This document shows, piece after piece, positions 24,723 through 37,200 of a stretch of DNA of 64,000 bases; position 1 is the stretch's first letter, and each line of letters opens with the position of its first letter. The stretch is from positions 10,230,001 through 10,294,000 of the forward strand of contig NC_084703.1 in the NCBI RefSeq assembly GCF_033807575.1, read 5' to 3'. A model generated the notes under the pieces. The model saw only the letters and a list, made by a program, of their open reading frames with translations. It searched no databases and was not told the DNA's origin. Made by a program: the position numbers and the translations under genes. The stretch is from Cydia pomonella (lineage: Eukaryota > Arthropoda > Insecta > Lepidoptera > Tortricidae).

Positions 24723-25137
24723 CAGGGACTGTATAACCGAAAAATAACGCTACCTTTATATAACGGTATGACGTCATACCGGTTTAATCCGAACCATTTA
24801 GGTAGCCGAATAAATTTATTTCGCTACCGAAAAATAACGGTAACAGCTTTCATAAAGGTACTCTATCAGCTTAGGCGTCGTTGCCAAGCCGCCCGCGCCT
24901 TGCGCCAACTTGGTTTCTATTGTATGAAGCTGTCTACTATGTAAGTGTAAGCCCGTAAGCCAGATGATTTTATTTAATACAATCAGTCATTATACCGGAA
25001 AAAATACTGGTACCGTTATTTTGAAGCGGTAGCGATACCTTTATATCGCAGCCGCGCGGCCTAACCGGTGTAATGTATCGGTATCGTAATTTTATACCGC
25101 TACCATACCGTTATACCGTAACCGAAATCAGTCCCTG
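24723..25137. mobile_element. hAT-type MITE with perfect 8-bp target duplication
   Basis: Ends CAGGGACTG and CAGTCCCTG, with interior 'ataaccg' and 'taccg' repeats. CTTCGAGA flanks it directly on both sides (24715-24722 and 25138-25145). An 8-bp duplication and CAGGG-type tips are hallmarks of hAT elements. No transposase, so nonautonomous (415 bp). Confidence 0.8.
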
Positions 25138-26504
25138 CTTCGAGATTGTTACTATTTTTTCTTCACCTTACTTTGTTTTCGCTTTTAATTCTCCTGCCAT
25201 GTAGGTACCTACTAAGCACATAGCCAAAATATTGATTGTCGGATGTAGACATCCTAATTAAGGACCTTTTTTTCGACTGGCCTTACTCGTACACTAGTGG
25301 CAGTTGAAACCAGAAAAAAGTTGACACATATTATCCTTGTAACCGGTATGAGACAATATATTTTGACGTTTTGGCCTCGAGAGGCAAGGAGATTTATCTA
25401 CAAGGAAAACACGAGCCTGTAGCTCAGACATACCTAACCTTACTCATCGATCTTATCATTCATTCTCTCAGTACCATTTTTGGGATCTCCTTTGCCTCGC
25501 ATGCCCGTAAGAAGATGTATAGTTATTACCACTTCAGTTCACGCATACCGCGACGTTATTGTTATCAAAATAAAGGGTAAATGTAAATCTTGTCGACTGT
25601 CAGTGACATCATACCCTCTCCTATCGCAGTCGTCACTAGTAGGAGTCATAGATTAGACCAGGTACACTGAATGCGCTTTTTATATTCTGCCTATTTTTAA
25701 AGATGAGACAAAGATGAAAAAAATTTTTTTTATATTGTATACAGGGCGTGACTTTCATCAGTAATCGTAGCTCCTTAAGGTGGGTTCAGCCAGCAGTTTA
25801 AGAAAATTTGTTGTTTTAGGTCATAACACGGTTGCTAGATTAGCAATCTTGAGGCCTTTCTTTAGTAAGTAATTTCATCGATTCGAAACCTAACTAAATA
25901 ACCTTCGCTCGTTAGAAAAAACCACGAACCCGGGCATAAAACGCATCATTAAACTATTGTAACTATTATCACAAAAGCTATTAACATGATATTTTTTTTA
26001 AGTTGTGTAAATGTTATGTTTGATTGAACACATTGATTACTTTTTTTTTGTAAAAAATAATAATATTGGTCAGTTCGTTCAGTTCGTTAATTATGCGTGC
26101 GTCGTCAAGGCCTTAGTATGTTGCCGGTTAAGTATGTAGGTTCAACGAATTTACTCGTAACTGATCAAACAAAAGCCGCAATGTATCAAAGATCCTGGAG
26201 AAGCGTCCTGGTAACAAATAACTCCAATACCAAATTTAAGAGCAGTTACAAATTAACATTGATCGGTTCATTAGATGAAGGTTTTATTCATACGTTTAGA
26301 TCATAGTTAAGCAACAAGGAAGCATAGAAAAGGTTAATAAATAAATTAAATATATCGTCCGCTAATCATTACCGAAGCGACTACGTAAGTATAGGTACGT
26401 ACACAGGAGCGGTACGGTTAAAATTAAGTACCTATCCAGTTGTATGAGTAGGTTACTTTCTTAGGAGATTACTTTCGAGTTATGTCACGTTCTGAAGTCG
26501 ACAC

Positions 26505-26650
26505 TTCCGAGGTAAAGTTCTTTTCGATGGTCCTGGGTTCGAATCCCGGTGTAGGCATTTATTTGTGTGATGAGTGAGAGATATTTGTTTTATGTATTGG
26601 TATTGGTAGATATAAGTTCCTATGTATTTCAGTATTTATATTTTATTTAT
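26505..26650 (+). mobile_element. tRNA-derived SINE
   Basis: Contains a pol III B-box, GGTTCGAATCC, in 'ggtcctgggttcgaatcccg'. The body is 'atttatttgtgtgatgagtg', then 'tatgtatttcagtatttata'. The same body occurs on the minus strand at 56590-56690. The tRNA-like head is degenerate, so it is not a functional tRNA gene. Confidence 0.6.
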
Positions 26651-26870
26651 ACAACGTGTTACATAACCCACTTAAAACCTGAAGATCTTTATCTGAGGAC
26701 ATCATTTTCTTTGAAACTCTAGCTCCATGAGGTTCCAGCGCGCACTAATTTTTTGCAGAAATCGCGAAACGTCTGGTTGACGTAACTGGTGACCGAAGAG
26801 CTGGCGGCTTCCTCGCACAACGTATCATTATTGCGATACAATGAGGAATTCCAATATAAAGTATATACTT

Positions 26871-27180
26871 TTCAGGATTCCGTACCTGAAAAGGAAAAAA
26901 CGGAACCCTTATAGAATCACTTTGTTGTCTGTCCTTCCGTCTGTCTGTTCTGTTCTCTTTATCCCGGGAACGCGTGGAGGTATCGAGTTGAAATTAAAAC
27001 AATATACTCATGTCTACAGTCCGTTGAAGCTGTGAAAAAAACAATCTTCGAAGTTTACGTAAAAAAAGTTATGGCCGTATATGCGACAAAAAACGTATAT
27101 TTTGACACTCTCAAGCGAAATGAAATTTATAGGGTACTTCCCGTTGACCTAAAACTATGAAATTTAGCAAAGTAAATTGT
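26871..27180 (+). mobile_element. GGTTCCGTA retro-repeat, truncated copy
   Basis: 'aggattccgtacctgaaaag', 'cggaacccttatag', then a degenerate GTCT run and 'agggtacttcccgttgacct'. Ends about 490 bp upstream of the IDGF start. Confidence 0.55.
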
Positions 27181-27667
27181 CTTACACTCAAAAACTCAAA
27201 ACCAAAAGTTTGTAAAAAGAAAGTTTATTTTGTACGGGATTCTCTGTGGGATAGTCTGACTCGTACTTATCCGGTTTTGAAACAATGTACCTAAACAAAG
27301 TTTTACAATCAAGGTAATTTAACTAGAGCAAGAATTTGCTTTTCATAAGTAGGAAAATGGTTCCACGAGGACAAATGAATCCTTTAATGAAGCAGATGCC
27401 TTAGAATTTAGTTCTTTATTTTATCCGTGTCGCTGACTGAACTGAATATTTAACATTATCTGTGAACGTTGTCATAATTAATGTTTACCCTATAGGCAAT
27501 GACTTAGGGTCAAGTATTCGGTAAACAAAACAAGCAGTTAGCCGAAATGGCGCGATGCGGTCATCGTTAGTCTTTGACCTTCGCGTAAGCAACCGGTCTC
27601 GTTAGCCGGGCGCGCTCAGGTCTCATTTGGCACCGGCGCGCCATCAGGACCAGTCATCTCTCACACC

Positions 27668-27776
27668 ATGCTGCTGTTCACCCTCGCTGCGGTTCTCGCC
27701 GTGGCCGTGGCCAACCCGGTCACGCCCGGCGGCAAAGTCGTCTGCTACTACGACAGCAAGAGCTATGTCAGGGATT
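27668..27776 (+). CDS. Idgf: IDGF coding exon 1
   Basis: Start codon, signal peptide and first strand with VVCYYDSKSY (Cys26). Donor T/GTAAGT, phase 1. This is the only ATG giving a signal peptide in frame with the next exon. Confidence 0.95.
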
Positions 27777-30700
27777 GTAAGTATATATTTCATTCTGCTA
27801 AGCGTTTTAATCTCCCGCGCGCACATGTAAGAATACAATTACAGAGTTTTGTTCGGTTTGAATTCAAAACAGGTAGCGCAACTCTTCCCAAACTTCTTCG
27901 ATATCATGAATAATGTATGAGATTTGGAGGCGTTGAGAGCGATAAGTCTAAGATAGCTTGTCGACCTACATGTGGAAGTTTTTTCATGAAATTTGACAGA
28001 CTACCTTCATGGCGCTCGACTGTTTAGTTATGTGTGGAATCATAGTTATATGCATGAAATCGCCGTGGCAGCCAATTCTTATCGTTGTCGATACATACGC
28101 GTTCTTGAGAAATTTAGGGCGAATTCATGCCGTGCGATTTTTTTTCAAACGAATTACTTGGCATTCTGTATTATAAATTTATTAAGGATGAGATAAGTGC
28201 TATTGTTAATACCTATAGACATATCGACAGTAAATTTTACATTACAATAAAAAAATAATTAAGTTATAATTATTGATCGATAATATAAACAAAATTTAAG
28301 GTTAAACGTTATTCATACATATGAGGTACCTACCTTAAATTTAAACAAACGGTCACTGACATTTGCCTAGCAATTTCCATAACTAGCGCTACGCTATTAG
28401 TGTATTTTCAAGTTTTTATGTGTATAATTTATTTCAAATCCATTTATATTCGAAAAATAATTTTAGTAGGTACTTTATTAATCTTATTGGCCTATTAAAT
28501 TTGAATGTATAAAATTTAACTGCTTCCTGTTATAATCCTACAGTTAGAAAATGGAAACAGATAGAAATTCTATTGTTAATATATAAAATAAACAAATTAG
28601 ACGAAGATTTTAACCCATATTTAAAGTCTCTTCTTGGCCAATTGTGAAATAAATAAGGTATATAATTTATTTCAACTCCATTTATATTCATAAAATAATT
28701 TTAGTGGGTACTTTATTAATCTTATTTTCCTATTAAATTTAAATGTATAAAATTTAACTGCTTCCGATTATAATCCTACAGCTAGGAAATGGAAACAGAA
28801 ATTCTATTATTAATATATAAAATAAACAATTTAGACGAAAATATTAATTCAAAAATATGTAGTGAGTAAATACAAACAGATAGGTACTTACATTACTAAA
28901 ACGAGTTAGCGTATATTTTTCTTCTGTATAATAGCGTGGATACGATTTCAATGCCCCACAATTATGTAGGTACTTACTGAATAAGACTTTGCCGTGGGTA
29001 TGTTTTATTTGAGTTTGCGAAAACACTGAGGTCGTCATTAATACGATATTGGCATTGGAACGATGACCTTACTTTACGAGTATAGAAAGAATTACGTATT
29101 ATGTATGTATGTACTTATTTAGTTGTACTGTGGCCGTTGTTACCTGAGAGGTAGCTAATTGTAAATAACAACAATAATACTTTTTTTTTCGGTCATAAGA
29201 CATATGAAATGTCATGCCAGAAATCACGAGTTAGAGAGAAAACGAGGGGGGGGGGGACGTGAAACATTGGAAAAGAGGGTGATAATTCCCGACAGCTCCA
29301 GGCTGGAGGAAATTAAAGACCCGAGTTTGCAATATTTTTACCCCCGCAGTTACCACAATGTTTTTCATAACACTTGCGAAGAAAGAACTAAATTTTAAGC
29401 GGAATAATTCTTAAATACGGTGACATATCAAACATTCGTCCGCCATATTGTCATGGTTTGACAGGTTAGGCATCGAAGGCACAGACCTACCTGGCATTCA
29501 GCCACGATTGAAATTTTTTATATATTGTTATTGTAAATAAAGATTGTAATGGAAATTTAATCTTATTAAACAAAAATATCAAAAATCAGAAAGGCCAGTA
29601 TTTTAAAAGTAAACCTACATTGTTCGTATGAATTACTGACAGAATTTAAAATTTCGGGAACAATACATATAGGTGTTTCTCATTTAGTACACTGCACGGA
29701 GTAACTGTAATGAAAAAAATATTAAGTACTTGCACGACTTCAGGTAACTTTTGATAAAAAGTTATCACAAAAATTATGTTATTAAGTATTTTCTGTACAT
29801 TAAATTCAGGTCGTACAGTCAGCATCAAAAGTAGCGGATGAAACAACGCGCCAAAAGTATCTGATATTCCGGATAACTTTTCTAAATATAGATATTTTTT
29901 TTAAATTCGCGTTCAAAAGTATATCTTTTACAGTCTTAGTTGTTCTATATTAAAGACAAAACTTTTTGTTAAGCTGTTACAGAATGGTAGCTACTTATGA
30001 AACGTTATTTGATCCGCTACTTTTGATGCTGACTGTACAACACTATCTTTATCAAAAGAAATGTTATGAGCTTGAATATTTGAGCTCAAGGATAAGTTCG
30101 TTTATTTTTGTAACAAATTCACAGTTCAGTTAGTATTGGTAATGAGGGTGAGAGGGTAATTTTCCTTTACAAGTTGGTAGGTATAAGTAATTCGTTTGTC
30201 AAGACTAATTGACCGGGTCATTAGTTTAGTCAATAGTTTACCCAAGAACGTGATGTTTCGCTTGTTCGCACGAGTGCTAATATCAAGAATTTTGTTTATC
30301 TACCTATATACTTACTACATATATTGACTTATAAGAAAGGAGAATTGAAACTGGTTATAGTCAAGAAAGTTCGATTCATGAGATAACGGTCGTTTTCTTA
30401 GTCTTTACCTACATATAATGCATACACGTAATGTATAATAACTGTTCTGTGATTATTCCCTAAGTATGTGAGTCCAGTGTTTGGGTTGAATCGAATTTAC
30501 TGAAGTTTGTCATGTACGCATGTACATAAATACTTATATTCTTTTTGTGACTATCTACTAGTAGACCACTCGAAAATGGGTTCATACGATTCGTTTTGAC
30601 GAGTTGAATTTTACTGGGACAAAGTAAATTCGCCAAAAATAAAGTCTTAGATAAAAATAGAACATATTTTACACACTTTTAAGTAAAAACTGGATCCTAC

Positions 30701-31185
30701 GATATATATTGGATAGGTTCGACACAATTATATTTATCATTCGTTTTAAACTTTGAATAATAATATCGAGAATGATAACCTCCAATTATGTATCTTGCTG
30801 AGGAATATAATGTCATTTGACCTTATATCAACGAGTCAATAAGATAACAAGTTAACAAATAACATTCTAGAGTTTCTTGGAAGGCAGATAAACATTTACT
30901 TTAGCGGCCATCGGCTATACCTATTTCGACGGTTACATCAGACTCGGACCAACTTCACTGGGAGCTAACAGTTGCGAATGTTAAACCAAACAAGTTTTGC
31001 GAATTATAACTTTTAATAACAGGGGCATGAGTGGATAGGCAACTGTTTATAAATATAAATACTACTCTTATTAGCGCGTGTTTATTTACAACAGCAATTC
31101 ATAAACTTTCAAACTCAGTAATAATAATAAAAAATCGCTACCTATTGTTTTTAAAGGAACCCTTATGGTGCGACTCTGTCCGTCC

Positions 31186-31220
<35 letters not shown>

Positions 31221-34200
31221 ACATCGCTAAATATCTTGAGATCCATATAATACTAACATTGCTATAAAATTTACAGGAAAAATACAATCAGACCTCTATC
31301 ATGGTAACTTTTTTTTAATTAACAAAATAACATTCCTAAATTCAGTATGCAATTTAACCATTTTTTTTAATACTACATCGGTGGCAAACAAGCTACGGCC
31401 CGTCTGATGGTAAACAGTCTCCGTAGCCTATGTACGCCTGCAACTCCAGAGGAGTTACATGCGCGTTGCCGACCCTAACACCCCTCCCTCCCGCCGTTGA
31501 GCTCTGAAACCCTTACTCACCGTGTTTATTATACTTAATATTTTTGAAATCGGATCTCATGATAAACAAATTATCCTCGAAAAACCAACAATTAGTTAAA
31601 CAATTTGTCGATAGATGGCGTTGTACACAATTATACTTAGTATAGGTACTTCTGATCAAAAGTCTTTCGGCTTTATAGTTACACGAGCTAATTCAAAGTT
31701 TGTACGGAATCCTCGGTGCGCGAGTAAAAGGAACTCTCACTGGACCCCTTTCTTTTGTTAATAGGTTTCTTATACATAGTTAAAAATAGTTCATTAGAGA
31801 TATTTTTATTATATAAATATTTCTGTTTGTCACTAATACCCGTTTATCTTAGAAATTTCCTGTTAGATAGTAATGATAGTCACTACAACTGATCATTGCA
31901 AAAGACTTGTAACGATATTGGGAAATTACTTCGAGCTTTTATCAAGGTTGCGCTAATTAATATACTTAAATATATTTTGCTTGTGCTATACATAATATTT
32001 TTTGCCATCCAAGGTTAATAAATCGTACCGTTAGGTGTAAAAAGGAAAACGTGAAACAGTTTTTATATACTTGGTTTCTTTTCCATTTACATTTTGAAGT
32101 GGTTATGTGTATAGACATGTGGTAGGTAAGTCCTGTATGTGTGCATGGTTACACATTTACAGTTGGGAACAGAAATTGCGTTTTTCATGTAGCGGAACGG
32201 AAGGCAGTTACACGGCTGCCTTTCTTTTAATTTGAATTATAACTACAGTAACAGTCGATTGCGATAACAATTTGCTCAATAAATTGCGTAAAATGCCTTC
32301 TATATTTGCAGAATCATGAGAACATAAAATGAGTATATTATATTTTTACGCGCTTCGTCAAGTATATAAGAATAACAATAAATAATTTATTTATTTCAAG
32401 AATTTGGCATTACAAGAGATGTAATACATTGATCCCCACACTAGGCTCAGCCTGTAACGTGGGAATCTCAGAAAAGTACTGAAATGGTGCGGTTCTTATT
32501 TTAACACAATATATTATTGTTAAAGCTAAATTATATATAAGATATTATTGGAGGTGATTGTACATTCCCGTATTGTTTTCTCGATTACCCAGTTACCGCA
32601 AGGTAAACTGAACAAAACTACAACATGTCGGTTACGTCAGTAACGATAAGTGGCTAATCAGGGGAACAATAGGACGTTCTTCGTTAACTGTCCTGTTAGA
32701 TTCACACCCACGGCGGCGCAGGTACATGGTGTCCTGTCGCAGGACTAAGTCATCGCTGGAAATGTTGTAGAGATTGAGTCCCTACTTACATTAGGTACTT
32801 ACTGGTTAATGATATATGTCATTATGTAATTCCTTTTTTAAAATAGGTCTCTTTATATTAATGGTCAAAAAATTATCCAACATTTTCTACATGAATTTTT
32901 CAAATATTCAACCTAAATTGAACTACCTAAGTAATCCGATCACTGCGAATATGGAAGCAGCAGGCGAGCCTACCCCAAGCAAGCTGGCAGCAATTTACCA
33001 TGCATACAGATTACAGGCGCTCGGCCGTTAGTGCGAGATTCTGTTTCGCCAAATGGAATCACTGTAGTCACTTTCAAATCCCATACCTAAGCCGTCGTAC
33101 CGTCGTACTCACTGATTGAGATGCAAAATGGCCAGATGGTCTTTGTATTCGATGTAATCTACAGACAAGAGTCATGAAAGTACGTACCGGGCCATATAAT
33201 TTAAACAATCAATTGAGTAAGTATCTAAACTACTCCTAATAAAACTTTGTTTTTGTCTCAGATAACTAAAATTAATAGGTGATGGATGACTTCCCATTTC
33301 AGCCATTCTACCAATGAAATAATACGAAACTATATTATTATTATTATTGACCTAGCACAGAAAACCACAAAAATCTGTTGTCCTAAATATATCAAAACTT
33401 AGTATGGGCTTCAGACCAAATTTTATAGAACAGTCAATTAACTAAAAGAACGTATGTACTAACGCCAAAAAGTTCTCTTGCTATATACTTTCTTACTCGT
33501 ACTATTATTAGTTATACCGGGTGTTTCCTGTAACACGAGCAAATAATTAAACCATACTCCTCAAACGATATAATTAAACTTCTGATTATCAACAATTAAA
33601 AATTATAAAATCTTTAGATTTTCTCTTTTTCATACAAATTAAATATTATTTTAAATGTACGCTGATATAAGTGTGTTTGACGTTGCTTGTTACACTTTAA
33701 ACATAACAAAATTTGCAATACATCGCGTCTTAGAATAAACTATAAAGAGTTCTAAAAATCATAATAAAAGTTATTTTTTAAAGTTGCTGAAAAAGTGTTG
33801 GTCAGTTTGAGGAGTACAGCCTACAGTTAAATGTATTGCTCTCGTTACAGGAAACACGCGGTATAATCAAAACAGATTGTAATAGTTTTCATAATTAAAC
33901 ACTTAGGTTAAAAAACCGGTAAGTAAAGTGCGAGTTCGTTTTACTTGCGCATCGAGGGTTCCGTACACACTTCGAATTATCTTGTACAACCATAAAGGCG
34001 AAATACTTTTGATCAGAAGCACAGAATAAGTAATAGCATTATCATCAGAAGTACCTATACTAAGTATGAGTAAGTATGTTGGTTTTTAGAGGATTATTCT
34101 CTATCATGTGAACCCGTAGAAATTTAAAGTGTAATAAACACATGTATAGTTGGTTAAATTGCAAACTGACTTTTTGTTGTTGATATTTGTTAAAGATAGA

Positions 34201-37200
34201 GGTCTGATTATATTTTTCCTGTAAAATTTATAGTAACGCTAATATTATGTAAAAATTAAAAAGTTTCCTTCGGTAAACATCGGAGATCCTTATCTATCGG
34301 TTTTTTTTCACATTTTCCACTTTGAAATTTTGCCCTCTCTTCATATTGGGCATTTTCCATAGTCAATTAAAATAAAACCAAAAAAGAATACTGTCAATGT
34401 GTCTGGGTTAGCGTTGTTCATAACTATTCCAAATTTCAAATCGATAGCTTAAGTGGTTTTTGAGATATTTGGCATTGTGACAGACAGATGGACGGACAGA
34501 GTCGTACCATAAGGGTTCCTTTTGTATTTTTTTGATATGGAACCCTAAAAACCGAGGGCCCAATTCTGATTTAAATTTCTTTTTTTTTTAAACTGTTATG
34601 GATATGATCTGTCAGCTGACAACAGTGACATTACATTTCAATATCACTCGTTAAAGTTGGCAAGTTATTTATAGGCCCGTCGAATGATACCCAAGCATAA
34701 GTTGTCAGAATTCACTGTATGTCACGTGTGTTGAATTAATTTCTAACAAACCGCTCCAGTATTATTCATATGTAGGTATCATGACATATCCTTGCAATTC
34801 ACCGACAGTTATTGTGAGTCTGATCGAATAAGTTTGTTTGCTATGATATAAATAAGACTAGTTTCGTATGCGCATTTTTTCCAATGTTTTATTGATGAAG
34901 CCTATTTAGAAGGAAAAAAATGTCGAGAATTGCAAGGCCGTTTTTTATCTCAGGTCTGTTGCTCATTTCGTCGTCATAAACGCAACTTATGCTTGTCGCG
35001 AGTAAAGTGCGATTCGGCAAGGTAAAAATTGTCGATGACCACTAAATTGCGCGTACTAAAATTAGCGCATACAAATTAGGCAGTTCGATGCCGATGGCGC
35101 ATTCAATGATGTTTGCCAAAGGAACCACACTGCTAAGTGGCCGTGTGTTCCCATTGCTTAGCGAAGCGAGTCGAACGCTATTAGCAATGAGCAGCGTCGA
35201 TGTGTCTATCAATTATGTGTCGACTCACCTGCGCTTGGTATCCACTGGATTCTCATTATTTCTGGTTGCCTCTGTGACGCTTAATGAACAAAAGACCAGG
35301 CCACTACTACAATGTAAAACAGTTGAGGGATGTATTTATCCAGCTCAAGCCCGCATGCTGCCCCTGGATCTGGACCCCGCGCTGTCATTCTGCACTCACC
35401 TGGTCTACGGGTATGCCGGAATCCAACCTGACACCTACAAGATGGTGCCCCTGAATGAGAACCTGGACGTGGACCGCTCGCACGCCAACTACAGAGCGAT
35501 CACTAACTTCAAGAGCAAGTTCCCAGCCCTGAAGGTGCTGCTGTCCGTCGGAGGCGATGCTGACATCGAAGAAGCCGCCAAGTACAATACTTTGGTAAGT
35601 CATGCCTTAACAATTATTTGTCCTGTGATCTCAAGAAAAGAATAACTTTGCATAATACGAGTATATAATTTATGTACAGTCAGCAAAACTATTCGCACCC
35701 CTGCATATTCTCATGCTCTGAAAGTGGGTCGTTGTTGATTTAAAAAGTGTGCAGAAAAAGATACGTTTCTGCCCCTGATCACGTACTTTTTATGTAAGTC
35801 TTTTTCTTTTTTTTACGATAAGCAATTGAAATTTTGTATTTAAATGGATTTGTTGTACAATTTCCATTCTGATAATTACTCCCTATTCCATAATAACGAT
35901 ATTTTTACCTAAATTGTTAATTGGAAGTTTTCTCAAGAAATACTACTGAAGTTTATACCTTACCGTATTTTTTTAATTGACATGTATTTAAATTTCCTCG
36001 TACTTGAGATGAAAAGAAGTGTTTTAACACGGGTGAAATGCACCATTTCATCCCTTGGTTAAAAATCTACTTATTTATGCTAATAGTTTTGCTGACTGTA
36101 TCATATCATATCATATCATACCTATCATTTATTTATTGCAGTCATGAAGTTACATAATAAGGTGTTACAATTAATTTAGTCAGTTCATGACACCCTGTTA
36201 GGGCACACAATATTAAATTTAACTAAATATCTAATACCTATTAAAACATTTCTACATAATATGTCTCGTGTATATAAAATTCGAATAATAATAATAACAT
36301 TATAATAGTAAATAAAACATAAAAAAATTAAATAACATTCCATATACAAAGTTTGAGCTATTGTAAACGTAGATAAAAATAATAATATGTATATGGATTG
36401 AATATTATTAACTAACACAATCGGGACTTAATCGCGTATTAAGTTTTAAAATTTACCTCTGACGTTTCGAGGACGGCGTTGTCCCCGTGGTCTGTCTGTG
36501 GTGGTGGTGGAGTCTTCTCCGAGACCACGGGGACAACGTCGTCAGTTTAAATCAGTGTATGGATTGAATGTTCAGTTCAATGACATAATATGGCATTCTA
36601 TGCTAGTTTATTTCCTAATTAGAATAATTATTAACACTATCTTAACACTTCTATATTATTGGTTATTCTAGAAACCGTGAGGATAAAGCTTAATAGCTAA
36701 CAATATAATACTCGAATTCATCGTTCACAATGAATATTTTAGTCTCAAGAGGTTAGATGAAATGACGGGAGAGTGGATGATGAACATAAAAATCGTATTA
36801 GGAAAGCATTAAAGAAGATTTTCGAAATACTATTAAAAAGGAACACATTACATATGCACCCATTGTAAAACTCCGTGGTTGGGACGCGGTAAATCCAAAT
36901 TCACGTAATAGAAGATGACATAAATATGCAAGAGGCGTCATACGCTTCCTTATTTAGGCGCTTGTGAGAATTTAAATTTACCCTCTGAGGTTTAATGTTT
37001 CTTAACGCTCCAGGAGAGCTGACTCGGCTCAGCCTTAGTTTACGATGCCGTGTCTTAAAGAGAATACATTAATATATTTTAAATTTATATCTGTGGAACC
37101 GATCAGATGCTCAAGACTACTTTTTCAACGCCTTTCATATGCTTTATCTACTTTTGCTACACTCGTTGTCCAGTTGTACTTCTTTGCGTCGTAGATTATC

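Noticed and set aside
26520..26560. Possible tRNA gene at the B-box GGTTCGAATCC
   Set aside because: No matching acceptor stem or anticodon arm could be folded. The downstream body is shared with another SINE.
27627..27838. Overlapping frames on both strands at IDGF exon 1
   Set aside because: Shadows of the signal-peptide exon; they are not in phase with later exons.
35088..35343. Open frame continuing upstream of IDGF exon 2, with an ATG and a hydrophobic segment
   Set aside because: A clean acceptor at 35343 and an exact phase match with the signal-peptide exon at 27668 explain exon 2. The upstream part does not resemble any IDGF.
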